Assembly (NCBI GenBank): GCA_000309945.1
Contig: CM001633.1
Location: 2,142,292 to 2,206,291 of the forward strand
Reading direction: 5' to 3'
Source of the DNA: Leptolyngbyaceae cyanobacterium JSC-12
GTDB lineage: Bacteria; Cyanobacteriota; Cyanobacteriia; Leptolyngbyales; Leptolyngbyaceae
Length of the DNA stretch: 64,000 bases
Part shown: positions 17,318-25,103 of the stretch, one piece after another
Layout: the number at the start of each line of letters is the position of its first letter
How positions within the stretch are numbered: position 1 is the first letter of the stretch
The notes under the pieces: generated by a model
Databases searched by the model: none
The model's input: the letters and a program-made list of their open reading frames with translations, nothing else
Told to the model about the DNA's origin: nothing
Program-made: the position numbers and the translations under genes

Positions 17318-18643
17318 ATGACTCTTAGAATGACTGATTCTGCCCCCATTCAACCCATTCATCGCATGATGCTTAGTAACGGCATCATTGTGCTTGTAGC
17401 TGAAAATCCTACAGCTGATATTATTGCTGCCCGTCTGTTTATTCGAGCTGGCAGTCGTTGGGAAAAGCCTCATCAAGCAGGACTGACCCATCTTCTCTCT
17501 GCGGTTTTGACGAAAGGAACTGAAACCCTCTCATCGCTTGAAATTGCGGAGCAAGTGGAGTCGGTAGGCGCGAGCTTAAGCACAGACTCTACAACCGATT
17601 ATTTCTTAGTGAGTTTGAAGTCAGTATCCAGTGATTTCGAAGAAATGTTGGCGCTGGCAGCCGAACTGCTGCGATCGCCCACCTTTCCGCTACAAGAACT
17701 GGAACTAGAACGCCGTCTTACCCTACAAGCTATCCGCTCTCAGCAAGAACAGCCCTTCACTGTTGCATTCGATCAACTCCGTCACATTATGTATGGAGAG
17801 CATCCCTATGCCCTCTCTGGACTCGGCACAGAATACTCCGTTTCCCAACTTACTCAGGAAGACTTGCTGGACTATCACCGTACCCACTTTCGTCCTGATA
17901 ACCTCGTGGTCAGTATATCCGGGCGTATTCAGCCTAACGCAGCGATCGCTCTGATTGAAAAAACGTTTGGGGATTGGCAGCCGCCCAATGTCCCGTTACC
18001 AACCCTGCAACTGCCTGTGATTGCATCTAACCCAATCCGCAAAGCAACCGCCCAAGAGACACAGCAATCAATTGTTATGTTGGGATATCTTGCTCCCGCT
18101 GTAGTAGACACTTCCATAAGTGCCACGGATGATGTTCCAACTGCACACGATTATGCCGTCCTGAAGCTTATCAATACCCATCTGGGCAATGGCTTGTCCA
18201 GTCGGCTGTTTGTAGAACTGCGAGAAAAGCGAGGACTGGCGTACGAAGTTTCTGCTTTTTACACCACTCGTTTGGATACAGCCCAATTTGTCGCTTATAT
18301 GGGAACCGCCCCAGAAAACACCGCGATCGCCCTAGAGGGACTGCACTATGAAATTGAGCGGTTAAGTACTGTTCTGCTTACAAAAGACGAACTCCAGGCA
18401 GCAAAAAATAAACTCCTGGGACAATATGCGCTGGGTAAACAAACGAATGCCCAGATCGCTCAGACTTACGGCTGGTACGAAGCATTAGGCTTAGGAATTG
18501 AGTTTGATCGCACCTTTCAGTCACAAGTTTCTGCCATGACGCCTGCTCATATTCAAGCAACTGCTCAAAAATACTTAGTGGCTCCCTATGTATCGTTAGT
18601 TGGACCGGCTAGTGCAGTTCAAGAACTGGCTGATAAGGTTTGA
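17318..18643 (+). CDS. M16 family peptidase-like protein, non-catalytic subunit type
   Basis: At 441 residues it has the same two-domain fold as its upstream neighbour, but the zinc motif is replaced by THLLSAVLTKGT, so it cannot bind zinc there. It keeps the C-domain R/Y-type substrate motif (FVELREKRGLAYEVSAFY). This pairing mirrors bacterial two-subunit M16B peptidases, in which one partner supplies catalysis and the other the Arg-Tyr substrate-binding residues. An in-frame ATG four codons later (17330) is an alternative start. Likely one operon with the preceding gene. Confidence 0.9.
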   Translation: MTLRMTDSAPIQPIHRMMLSNGIIVLVAENPTADIIAARLFIRAGSRWEKPHQAGLTHLLSAVLTKGTETLSSLEIAEQVESVGASLSTDSTTDYFLVSLKSVSSDFEEMLALAAELLRSPTFPLQELELERRLTLQAIRSQQEQPFTVAFDQLRHIMYGEHPYALSGLGTEYSVSQLTQEDLLDYHRTHFRPDNLVVSISGRIQPNAAIALIEKTFGDWQPPNVPLPTLQLPVIASNPIRKATAQETQQSIVMLGYLAPAVVDTSISATDDVPTAHDYAVLKLINTHLGNGLSSRLFVELREKRGLAYEVSAFYTTRLDTAQFVAYMGTAPENTAIALEGLHYEIERLSTVLLTKDELQAAKNKLLGQYALGKQTNAQIAQTYGWYEALGLGIEFDRTFQSQVSAMTPAHIQATAQKYLVAPYVSLVGPASAVQELADKV

Positions 18644-18809
18644 AAACAGAAATTTGTCGATAAATATACTGGTTCCAGTGTGTAAACACGCCTCATAAAA
18701 CAGGGTGATTACTGAGTACTTTTAATACTTGTGAAGGCTAGCTTTGATAAGTAGAAACAGAAGTCTTGACTAAGACAACCTGATCCACATTGGAAGAAGA
18801 GGCACCGAC

Positions 18810-19925
18810 ATGGATAGCGGATCTAAATTCTTTGATTCGGATAATAATCACGTGCAGAATCCTCCCGCTGTCGATCCAACCGACCCTATCCTTTCCCGCG
18901 AAACAGTATTTCCTGGGGATCAGCGATCACTAACCCTTGAACTCGCAGCAGATGCGATTGGTAAAGAAACCTTACAAACAGTGGCTGAACGATCGCTTGC
19001 CAGGGGGCTAGAGCACTATCAAGCGAATTCATTTGAAACTGCCCTTGAGTTTTTGAACGAAGCGTATACCCTTTATCTGGAACTACAGGATGCTCAGGGG
19101 CAAAGCCGAGTATTAACCCATTTAGGGCTAACATTTTACAGCCTCAAGCATTACACCAAGTCTATTGAATATTCACAGACAGCGCTTGTGTTTGCGAACC
19201 AGGCTCAAGACCGTCGTAGCGCGGTGAAGATTCTCAGTACGCTTGGGAATGCTTATCGCCACTTAAAGGAATTAGATCGAGCAATTGAATATCAACTTCA
19301 AAGTTTAACTCTGGCAAAGGAAGTCGGCGATCGCCACGGGGAAATGGCCGCCCTGAATAACCTGGGATTGGCTTACAAAGCCGTTGGAGAATATCAACAG
19401 GCGATTGTTTACGAAGAGCAAAGTTTGCAAATTGCTCATGAACTCAATGATCGACTGGTTGAAGAGCAAATTCTCAAAAATTTGGGAAATGCCTGCTATG
19501 CGTTGGGCAATTATTCTAAAGCGATCGCCTACTACGAGCAGCGTTTAACACTAATGCGCAAGCTAAATAACCCTCGCATGGAAGCGCAAATTCTTCGGAA
19601 TCTAGCGAATGCCTACTATGCCCTTAACGATTATCAACGCTCAATTGAGTGCAGCGAGCAACGGCTGCAAGTGTCTCGCAAAATTCATGACCTGCGAGGT
19701 GAAGAACAAGCACTTGGCAGTTTGGGAATTGCCTACGATGCTCTCGGCAATTATTCCAAGGCAACCGCATATTATGAACAACGATTAGTAATTGCTCGAG
19801 TGCTGGATGATCGGCGGGTTGAAGAGCAGGTGTTGGGAAGCTTGAAAGTCACTTGTTATGCCCTAGGAGATTACATCAAAGCCGCAAAATATGCGAGTCA
19901 ACATCAAGCGATCGCGCAACGCTAG
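18810..19925 (+). CDS. Tetratricopeptide repeat protein (kinesin-light-chain-like)
   Basis: The 371 residues contain about seven tandem 40-residue TPR units, from about residue 60 to the end. They carry the repeated pattern of LGNAYxALGxYxKAIxYxEQxLxxA and glycine at the helix turn. A roughly 60-residue leader is rich in Asp, Asn and Pro. The protein has no enzymatic domain, so it is probably a protein-protein scaffold. The nucleotide repeats are diverged and not identical. The ATG lies 9 bases after GGAAGAAGAGG, a good ribosome-binding site. It stands alone and is convergent with the CPBP gene, with 13 bases between stops. Confidence 0.88.
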   Translation: MDSGSKFFDSDNNHVQNPPAVDPTDPILSRETVFPGDQRSLTLELAADAIGKETLQTVAERSLARGLEHYQANSFETALEFLNEAYTLYLELQDAQGQSRVLTHLGLTFYSLKHYTKSIEYSQTALVFANQAQDRRSAVKILSTLGNAYRHLKELDRAIEYQLQSLTLAKEVGDRHGEMAALNNLGLAYKAVGEYQQAIVYEEQSLQIAHELNDRLVEEQILKNLGNACYALGNYSKAIAYYEQRLTLMRKLNNPRMEAQILRNLANAYYALNDYQRSIECSEQRLQVSRKIHDLRGEEQALGSLGIAYDALGNYSKATAYYEQRLVIARVLDDRRVEEQVLGSLKVTCYALGDYIKAAKYASQHQAIAQR

Positions 19926-19938
19926 GATTGCTACAACA

Positions 19939-20622
19939 TTACCGCTTTAGTTCGCTCTTGCGATATTCCCCCCATTTCCACAGACAGCTAGAAACAAAAT
20001 TAGTGACCACATGAGCAGTCATTGGGACTAGCAAGTTGTTGGTATACAAAGCGCTAGTTCCCAATGCAGCCCCAACAATAGTTGCCCAGATTACATAGGG
20101 CCATTGTTTTAAACTGCTTAGGTGTAACACACCGAAACACAAGCTAGAAAAAACAATAGCCATTGCATCATAGCCAAAAGCAGGCAACATCACTCCCCGA
20201 AACAACAGTTCTTCGCTAAGACCAGGCAACAACCCCAACCAAATCAAATCAGGTATCACTAATGGTCTGAGAACAAGTTCCAAGTAGTAGTCTGCGCTTC
20301 GACGATAGGCTTCCCACAAAGTATAAATCACAGAACTAGCCAGGGTGATGGCAAGCCCTAACCCAACCCCAATCAACATGGCAGAACTTGTCCAGCGAAC
20401 AGGTAACAGGATCGCTGAACCAAATTGCAGCCAAAGTTTGCTAATTATGAGCAATACCAGAGCAGTAACTCCCATTGCAATTAGCACTTGGGTGCGTGTC
20501 AGGGGTGAAAATTCGGGATCATCGGGTAAGGGATCTGACACAGGTATAGAGAGGGAAAATTGAACGGATACAGAAAAAGGGAAACGGATATAGAAAAGGG
20601 GAATTGAACAAACCTGGCTCAA
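19939..20622 (-). CDS. CPBP family intramembrane metalloprotease
   Basis: The 227-residue membrane protein has about six helices. The family's motifs are the glutamate pair in LSEELLFRGVMLP, the histidine in FGVLHLSS and a third His in MTAHVVTNF, which together form the active site of Rce1/CPBP (Abi) proteases. The role in cyanobacteria is unknown; relatives process peptides or act in self-immunity. The start is uncertain because the first 40 residues, coded by an imperfect purine-rich DNA repeat (20530-20610), are not conserved-looking. It begins 9 bases after the DUF3326 stop and is the last gene of a five-gene minus-strand run. Confidence 0.82.
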   Translation of the reverse strand: MSQVCSIPLFYIRFPFSVSVQFSLSIPVSDPLPDDPEFSPLTRTQVLIAMGVTALVLLIISKLWLQFGSAILLPVRWTSSAMLIGVGLGLAITLASSVIYTLWEAYRRSADYYLELVLRPLVIPDLIWLGLLPGLSEELLFRGVMLPAFGYDAMAIVFSSLCFGVLHLSSLKQWPYVIWATIVGAALGTSALYTNNLLVPMTAHVVTNFVSSCLWKWGEYRKSELKR

Positions 20623-20631
20623 ATAATCAGC

Positions 20632-21705
20632 CTAATTTACATCATCCAACCATTGTAGAGGGGCGATCGCCGCATTGAGTGCTGCTGGGTTAACTCCGGC
20701 TCGATGAGCAGCAATCATACCCACAGCTTCCAGATAAGAATTTACCCGAACAGAGGCAATTCCCAATCGCTCGGGCGGCACCTGCATTGTGGTGTAGTTC
20801 TCACGAACAGCAATGATTAGAGGTCTCCCTACCCGCGAGTTCCCCAGATGCATAATGGCACTTCCGCCACATGCCGTGGCTGGGATCACAACAGCATCCA
20901 CCTGATCTGCCCAAATTTGGTCTTGAGTCAGGTTGTTTGCGGATTGGACAAATTGCGGAGCACGGCTAAGTCCTACTAAAACGCAGGGCAAAAAGGTATA
21001 ACCCAACTCTTCTGCAGCAGAACGCGGCGAAATAGTGGGATCAAGCGGCAGGGGGGCAAGGGCTGGGGCATGGGCACAGGGAATCCGAAATTCTCGAACA
21101 ATGAGGTGGCTGATTACAGCTTCGGCTCCTGCCAATGGATCGACTCCCTTTCCCTGCCGATAGTTTTGCAGAGCACACGTGCCGGGATCGTCTGGGAAGC
21201 GAGTGACCACCGCGATCGCAGTGGCTCCTGCTGCCTGGATGGCTCGTTCTGCTGCCCGGAGTAAGCTGTCTGGATTGGCGATCGTGCCCCAGGTTGCACC
21301 AGATGCTGCGGTTTTTAATGCCACCCCCAGAGGCGCGTCAGTCACCACATAATCAGTTAAATTAAGGCCCAGTGTAGCACGAGCTGCATCTGCCACTTGC
21401 AAGTGACGCACTCGCAGATCGGCTTCAATGCCCTGGTCTAAAATCAATCCAACTCGGTTCTGATGCACAAGAGCCAAGCCCCAATTCCCAGCAGCAAATT
21501 GATCAAGTCCAAAGCCCTCAACGTACAGAGCATTGGGCAGATTCCAGTAAAGTTGTGCTCCGTTCAGCACATTGGGATGAGTGATTAACCAGTCGGAAAC
21601 CTGAGCCAGCGATCGCGCCACAGGTAGTGCATCCCCCGCATAGCCACCAATCGCTGCCCCGATCCCCGTCGGCACAATCAAAACAGTTGTATAAGGACGC
21701 CTCAC
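20632..21705 (-). CDS. DUF3326 domain protein
   Basis: The 357 residues match the cyanobacterial/plant DUF3326 family: N-terminal TTVLIVPTGIGAAIGGYAGDA, a central YVVTDAPLGVALK, the cysteine in FPDDPGTCALQ, and VVIPATACGGSAIMHLGNSR. The pattern of conserved Gly, Asp and Cys suggests an enzyme, but no reaction is known to me. It overlaps the upstream 62-residue gene by 4 bases, so the two are translationally coupled, and it sits in the ferredoxin-cyclase operon. Confidence 0.82.
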   Translation of the reverse strand: MRRPYTTVLIVPTGIGAAIGGYAGDALPVARSLAQVSDWLITHPNVLNGAQLYWNLPNALYVEGFGLDQFAAGNWGLALVHQNRVGLILDQGIEADLRVRHLQVADAARATLGLNLTDYVVTDAPLGVALKTAASGATWGTIANPDSLLRAAERAIQAAGATAIAVVTRFPDDPGTCALQNYRQGKGVDPLAGAEAVISHLIVREFRIPCAHAPALAPLPLDPTISPRSAAEELGYTFLPCVLVGLSRAPQFVQSANNLTQDQIWADQVDAVVIPATACGGSAIMHLGNSRVGRPLIIAVRENYTTMQVPPERLGIASVRVNSYLEAVGMIAAHRAGVNPAALNAAIAPLQWLDDVN

Positions 21706-21890
21706 GCCTCTTGCCGTTCGCCAACCGTTACAATTGCCTCAACTACCGCTTTTTGCCGCTCCACGTTCACCTCAGTGACTGCCCAACGCAGCGGTTTCCC
21801 TTGCTTTGCCAGCTCTGCCTCAATTGCTTGCTGCATCTCAACCAGCGATGCTTCCAGGTTAATTTCTGCTGTAATGAAATGAGTCGTCAT
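21702..21890 (-). CDS. Small conserved protein, coupled to DUF3326 gene
   Basis: The 62-residue protein MTTHFITAEINLEAS… is a soluble alpha/beta sequence (EMQQAIEAELAKQGKPLRW; VERQKAVVEAIVT). Its stop overlaps the start of the DUF3326 gene by 4 bases. Tight coupling and an ATG start support a real gene. I do not know a function; co-translation suggests it works with the DUF3326 protein. Confidence 0.72.
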   Translation of the reverse strand: MTTHFITAEINLEASLVEMQQAIEAELAKQGKPLRWAVTEVNVERQKAVVEAIVTVGERQEA

Positions 21891-21987
21891 AGAGAATTAT
21901 CCAATCAATAAGCAAATGTGATCGTTTGGGAAATCAGGTACCTGTAAATTATGTCCAAAATTATGTCCAAAACTTTATGTCTGAGAC

Positions 21988-22311
21988 TTATTTCTGGGAT
22001 TGTCCAAACTGAAGTTGATAAACGGTATCTTCCTTTTCTGTCTCAACCTTCAAATCTGAACGTGGGTAAGACACACACAAAAGGGCATACCCCTGTGCCT
22101 GCAACTCAGGGCTGATACCCATCCCATCTGCTTGGTCAACTGTTCCTTCTAACAGTTGAGCAGCACAGGTCGTACAAACTCCAGCATGACAAGAGCTAGG
22201 CAAATCTAAGCCAGTTGCATCTGCGACTTCCAAGACCGTTTTATCTTCAGGAACTTGGAGCGTGTGAACGGTACCTTGATGATGAATTTCGACTGTGTAT
22301 GTCTGTGCCAT
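21988..22311 (-). CDS. Plant-type [2Fe-2S] ferredoxin
   Basis: The 107-residue ferredoxin has the cluster ligands C41, C46, C49 and C79 (SSCHAGVCTTCA … LLCVSYP), the C-x4-C-x2-C…C spacing of photosynthetic-type ferredoxins. It is slightly longer than PetF (about 97 residues), with an extended C-terminus (VYQLQFGQSQK). It is therefore likely a specialised isoform rather than the main photosynthetic carrier. It is 84 bases downstream of a cyclase whose N-terminus is also a ferredoxin domain, and the two probably share a transcript. Confidence 0.93.
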   Translation of the reverse strand: MAQTYTVEIHHQGTVHTLQVPEDKTVLEVADATGLDLPSSCHAGVCTTCAAQLLEGTVDQADGMGISPELQAQGYALLCVSYPRSDLKVETEKEDTVYQLQFGQSQK

Positions 22312-22395
22312 TGTTACTTTGGTTCGCCAAGCCTAACGATGTGAATCCAATTAAGTTCTGAGTTCTCAGCTTTCAGAATACCAATTTCAGGTGAA

Positions 22396-23442
22396 CTACT
22401 CATGGTGCCTGAAACATTTTTGAATCGAATTCCACAGAGCAGCCCACCAACGAGGAAACCGGGAAGGTTGCCCCAACCCAGATGTCGCAGTTTTGGGTAT
22501 AAGGGTAGCATCGTAAGCAGGCGAGGAAACCACATCGCTTACTTCGTAGAGACAATATTCTCCACTTTTGCCCGGTAGCTGCACCTTGAATTGACGGTTT
22601 ACGATAACGTGTGCTTTGGTTTCTTGAAACGCTTCTTCTGAGATTAGCAGGTTTGTGCCTAGCTTTTTGTTGGCAGTTTCGATCCGGCTTGCTAGGTTAA
22701 CAGCATCGCCAATCGCAGTCATTTGGGGGCTTTCCGGATCTCCAATCGTGCCAATCACAGTGTCACCATAATGAATCCCAATGCCAATTTTTAAGCGGCG
22801 CTGATAGAGCATTTCCAGCGAAGGATTGAGATCCTCGACAGCCGCTAGCATTTCGACTCCAGCACGAACAGCCCTTTCAACCGCCCGGTCTGGGTTTTCC
22901 ACACCAAATAGCGCCATGAACCCATCCCCCATGTAAATGTTAATCGTACCGCTATGCCGATTGATCACTTGTGCCATGCGTTGGAAATAGCGATTAAGGA
23001 CGTAAATTACGTCGTAGGGGGGGAGCGCTTCGGCAAACGCCGTAAAACCACGAATATCGGCGAACAAAATCGCGACGGATTTTTCCTGCCCCAATAGCCG
23101 AGAGACAATTTTCCCTGATGCCTGGTCAAAAAACAATGCCATATCTTCTGCATCCAGGGAGAGCCGTCTTAATGCAATTTTACCCTGTTGGGCGATCGCA
23201 GTCTGGCACGCTAATCTCACGCGCGGTTCAAACCCCATTTGTGTTGCCAGTTCTTGCTCTGCTGGGGTACGAGGAGCACAATATTCCTGTCCTTCCAAAA
23301 TCACGACGCGACAGGTAGAACAACGAGCATTCCCACCGCATACATGAGTATGGGGGATTCCAGCTTCTAGAGATACTTCTAGTAGGGTTGAAACGAGATC
23401 TACCTCAACCAAGCGATGGTCGGGTAAGTAATAAATTTGCAT
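22396..23442 (-). CDS. Ferredoxin domain - class III nucleotidyl cyclase fusion
   Basis: Residues 1-95 form a [2Fe-2S] domain (C35, C41, C44, C79), and residues about 120-310 form a class III adenylate/guanylate cyclase domain. Metal-binding aspartates are D129 (LFADIRGFTA) and D173 (MGDGFMALFG). The transition-state Asn and Arg are in GDAVNLASRIE (N249, R253), and the adenine-selecting Thr is at 242. The Lys usually found in the NKxxGD motif is Ile169 (NIYMGD), which may alter nucleotide choice. The tail of about 35 residues is unconserved-looking. The fusion suggests that cyclic-nucleotide output is coupled to redox state (inference). The complete IS begins 81 bases upstream and may separate the gene from its original promoter. 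Confidence 0.9.
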   Translation of the reverse strand: MQIYYLPDHRLVEVDLVSTLLEVSLEAGIPHTHVCGGNARCSTCRVVILEGQEYCAPRTPAEQELATQMGFEPRVRLACQTAIAQQGKIALRRLSLDAEDMALFFDQASGKIVSRLLGQEKSVAILFADIRGFTAFAEALPPYDVIYVLNRYFQRMAQVINRHSGTINIYMGDGFMALFGVENPDRAVERAVRAGVEMLAAVEDLNPSLEMLYQRRLKIGIGIHYGDTVIGTIGDPESPQMTAIGDAVNLASRIETANKKLGTNLLISEEAFQETKAHVIVNRQFKVQLPGKSGEYCLYEVSDVVSSPAYDATLIPKTATSGLGQPSRFPRWWAALWNSIQKCFRHHE

Positions 23443-23516
23443 AAAATGTGCTCGACATCTAAAGCACCTCCAACTCGAAAACTGGAGGTTTCTCTAAGGA
23501 AAAACTGCGAATTTGG

Positions 23517-23522
23517 ACGTGA
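23517..23522. repeat. Left target-site duplication ACGTGA
   Basis: The hexamer ACGTGA immediately precedes the IS left end (CACAACTTGG). The same hexamer follows the outer right end at 25015-25020. The match supports the element boundaries. Confidence 0.75.
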
Positions 23523-23564
23523 CACAACTTGGCAAGTTACCGAAGTAGAAAAAACGATCGCCAA

Positions 23565-24905
23565 TCAACTGGGGAGGAGAGCTTGTAAAATCTGTTCATT
23601 TGTATGTCCGTGAGAACATCGCGTCACAATGAATTGCAGCAAATCATCAAAGGCTTGACGAGTGAGGGTATAGAGCTTCTGTCCCACCGTTTGCTTGCCT
23701 TGAGCAAACTCAAATCGTTCAGATTGTGCGCCAGAACAGGCAGTCCGTTGCAGAATCGACTGCGCCACGCAACTAAGACGGAAGTGACGGTTGACCGCTT
23801 CCTCGTTCCGCACCTGAGCCGACTCTAGCCCGGTGTGCTGTTTGCTCACCTCATGAAAGACCTCGCAGGACCATCGATAACTCCAAGTCTGCATGACTCG
23901 CCCACTTTCCCAATGCAACGCATCGGTGAGCAGGAAGCGAGGTGGGTCTTGTAAATCTGCTTGCTCGTGGACGATGACCAATCGCTTGCGTCCAAACTTC
24001 TTGAGGCGCACGACTTTGGTAAATGCCCAAATCGGTTTCGTTTCGCCGTTGCGGCAAGTGACTTGAATCGGGCGAAAGCTCTCTGGGTGATGGATTCTGA
24101 GTTCTAAACCAATCGCATCTACCCGTTGCCATTGGTCATTCCACAAGATGTTGCGAGAACTTTCAACTTCACTCACCCAGTGTTTTCCTGCGGACTCAAT
24201 CATGGTGGTTAACTCAACAGTCAACACCCCATTGTCAAACGCATAATCGGCGGTGGGAAATTGTCCTTCCGCTTCCACTTGGCGCACAATCTCGACGGCA
24301 ATCTCGGTGCGTTTGCGATACTCCAATCGATTCTTGTGATAATGCAACATCTCAATCAGTCGTTCTCGCACTTGGTCTAAATCGTCATAGTGGGATTTTG
24401 CCGTCACCTTCAGATACTCCCGTTCTGCCACTGAAAAATCTGGAAACTGCACCACCACGTCAATCCCATCAATTAGGTGGCGGTTCGCAATCGTCGCCGT
24501 CACCACCGTTTGAAAGCAACTCATCCGATGTTCCACATAATCATAGGATCGCTTCACCCCAAAGATCTGCTTGCCCCAATCGTGATGGCTGAGCGTCCAA
24601 TCCAGACTGATGACTTCTCGCCCTCGCCCCTGATGCTCTTTGGCTATCACAGCACGATGATGGGACATTAACTCTGAACTCCTCCAGCCCGCCTCAAACA
24701 CCGCTGCGTGCATCGCTCTTCGTCCGCCGACCTCCCCACCTGCTACCCATTGTCCGGCAATCCCTTGCAAGGTTTTGTTCTCACTCAACAGCAATCCGGT
24801 CACATAGCGACTCACCTGCTCAAAGCCTGCGCCTCGGCAGAACAGGTCTCGATATTTCCCAAACTCTTGAGCAATCGTCGATGGCACAGCGACAAAGGGC
24901 AGCAT
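23565..24905 (-). CDS. DDE transposase, IS4/IS701-like (complete)
   Basis: This full-length 446-residue transposase starts at ATG (MLPFVAVPSTIAQEF). Its first acidic motif is in SLDWTLSHHD, the second region is AFDNGVLTVEL, and the C-terminal R-x3-E-x6-K signature is in YRWSCEVFHEVSKQ. It is residue-identical to the visible 416 and more residues of copy 1, with no stop or frameshift, so it is presumed functional. The stop lies 42 bases inside the left inverted repeat. The gene points toward the ferredoxin-cyclase operon. Confidence 0.92.
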   Translation of the reverse strand: MLPFVAVPSTIAQEFGKYRDLFCRGAGFEQVSRYVTGLLLSENKTLQGIAGQWVAGGEVGGRRAMHAAVFEAGWRSSELMSHHRAVIAKEHQGRGREVISLDWTLSHHDWGKQIFGVKRSYDYVEHRMSCFQTVVTATIANRHLIDGIDVVVQFPDFSVAEREYLKVTAKSHYDDLDQVRERLIEMLHYHKNRLEYRKRTEIAVEIVRQVEAEGQFPTADYAFDNGVLTVELTTMIESAGKHWVSEVESSRNILWNDQWQRVDAIGLELRIHHPESFRPIQVTCRNGETKPIWAFTKVVRLKKFGRKRLVIVHEQADLQDPPRFLLTDALHWESGRVMQTWSYRWSCEVFHEVSKQHTGLESAQVRNEEAVNRHFRLSCVAQSILQRTACSGAQSERFEFAQGKQTVGQKLYTLTRQAFDDLLQFIVTRCSHGHTNEQILQALLPS

Positions 24906-24942
24906 GATACGGCTACGGCTAACGTCTCCTACATTTTCTGCT

Positions 24943-25014
24943 TATCTTTTTCCTTTCTGGGTAACTTGCCAAGTCGTGTATCTTTTTCCTTTCTGGGTAA
25001 CTTGCCAAGTCGTG
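24943..25014. repeat. Tandem 36-bp duplication of the IS right end
   Basis: Two perfect 36-base units, each ending in GGTAACTTGCCAAGTCGTG (the terminal inverted repeat), stand head to tail. The ACGTGA target repeat lies only beyond the outer unit. Insertion therefore used the outer end, or the unit was duplicated after insertion. Confidence 0.95.
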
Positions 25015-25103
25015 ACGTGAACAGGGTTCTGTTTAGATCTACACCAAGTCAAGCTTTCAGCCCGGATTCAACTCTTCCTGCTTTACCCCATTGCCATTCG
25101 GCT

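Larger units (their letters stand above)
23523..25014 (-). mobile_element. Complete insertion sequence copy 2 (IS4/IS701-like)
   Basis: The 1492-base element has near-perfect terminal inverted repeats: CACAACTTGGCAAGTTACC at the left and GGTAACTTGCCAAGTCGTG at the right (one mismatch). It is flanked by a 6-base direct repeat ACGTGA (23517-23522 and 25015-25020). It carries one transposase on the minus strand. The right end is unusual: the last 36 bases including the inverted repeat are tandemly duplicated (24943-24978 and 24979-25014), and the target duplication abuts the outer copy. The element is otherwise identical to copy 1 as far as that copy is visible. Confidence 0.92.

Noticed and set aside
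22314-22535. 73-codon minus-strand ORF overlapping the end of the cyclase gene
   Set aside because: It overlaps the C-terminal tail of the cyclase in another frame and has no support of its own.
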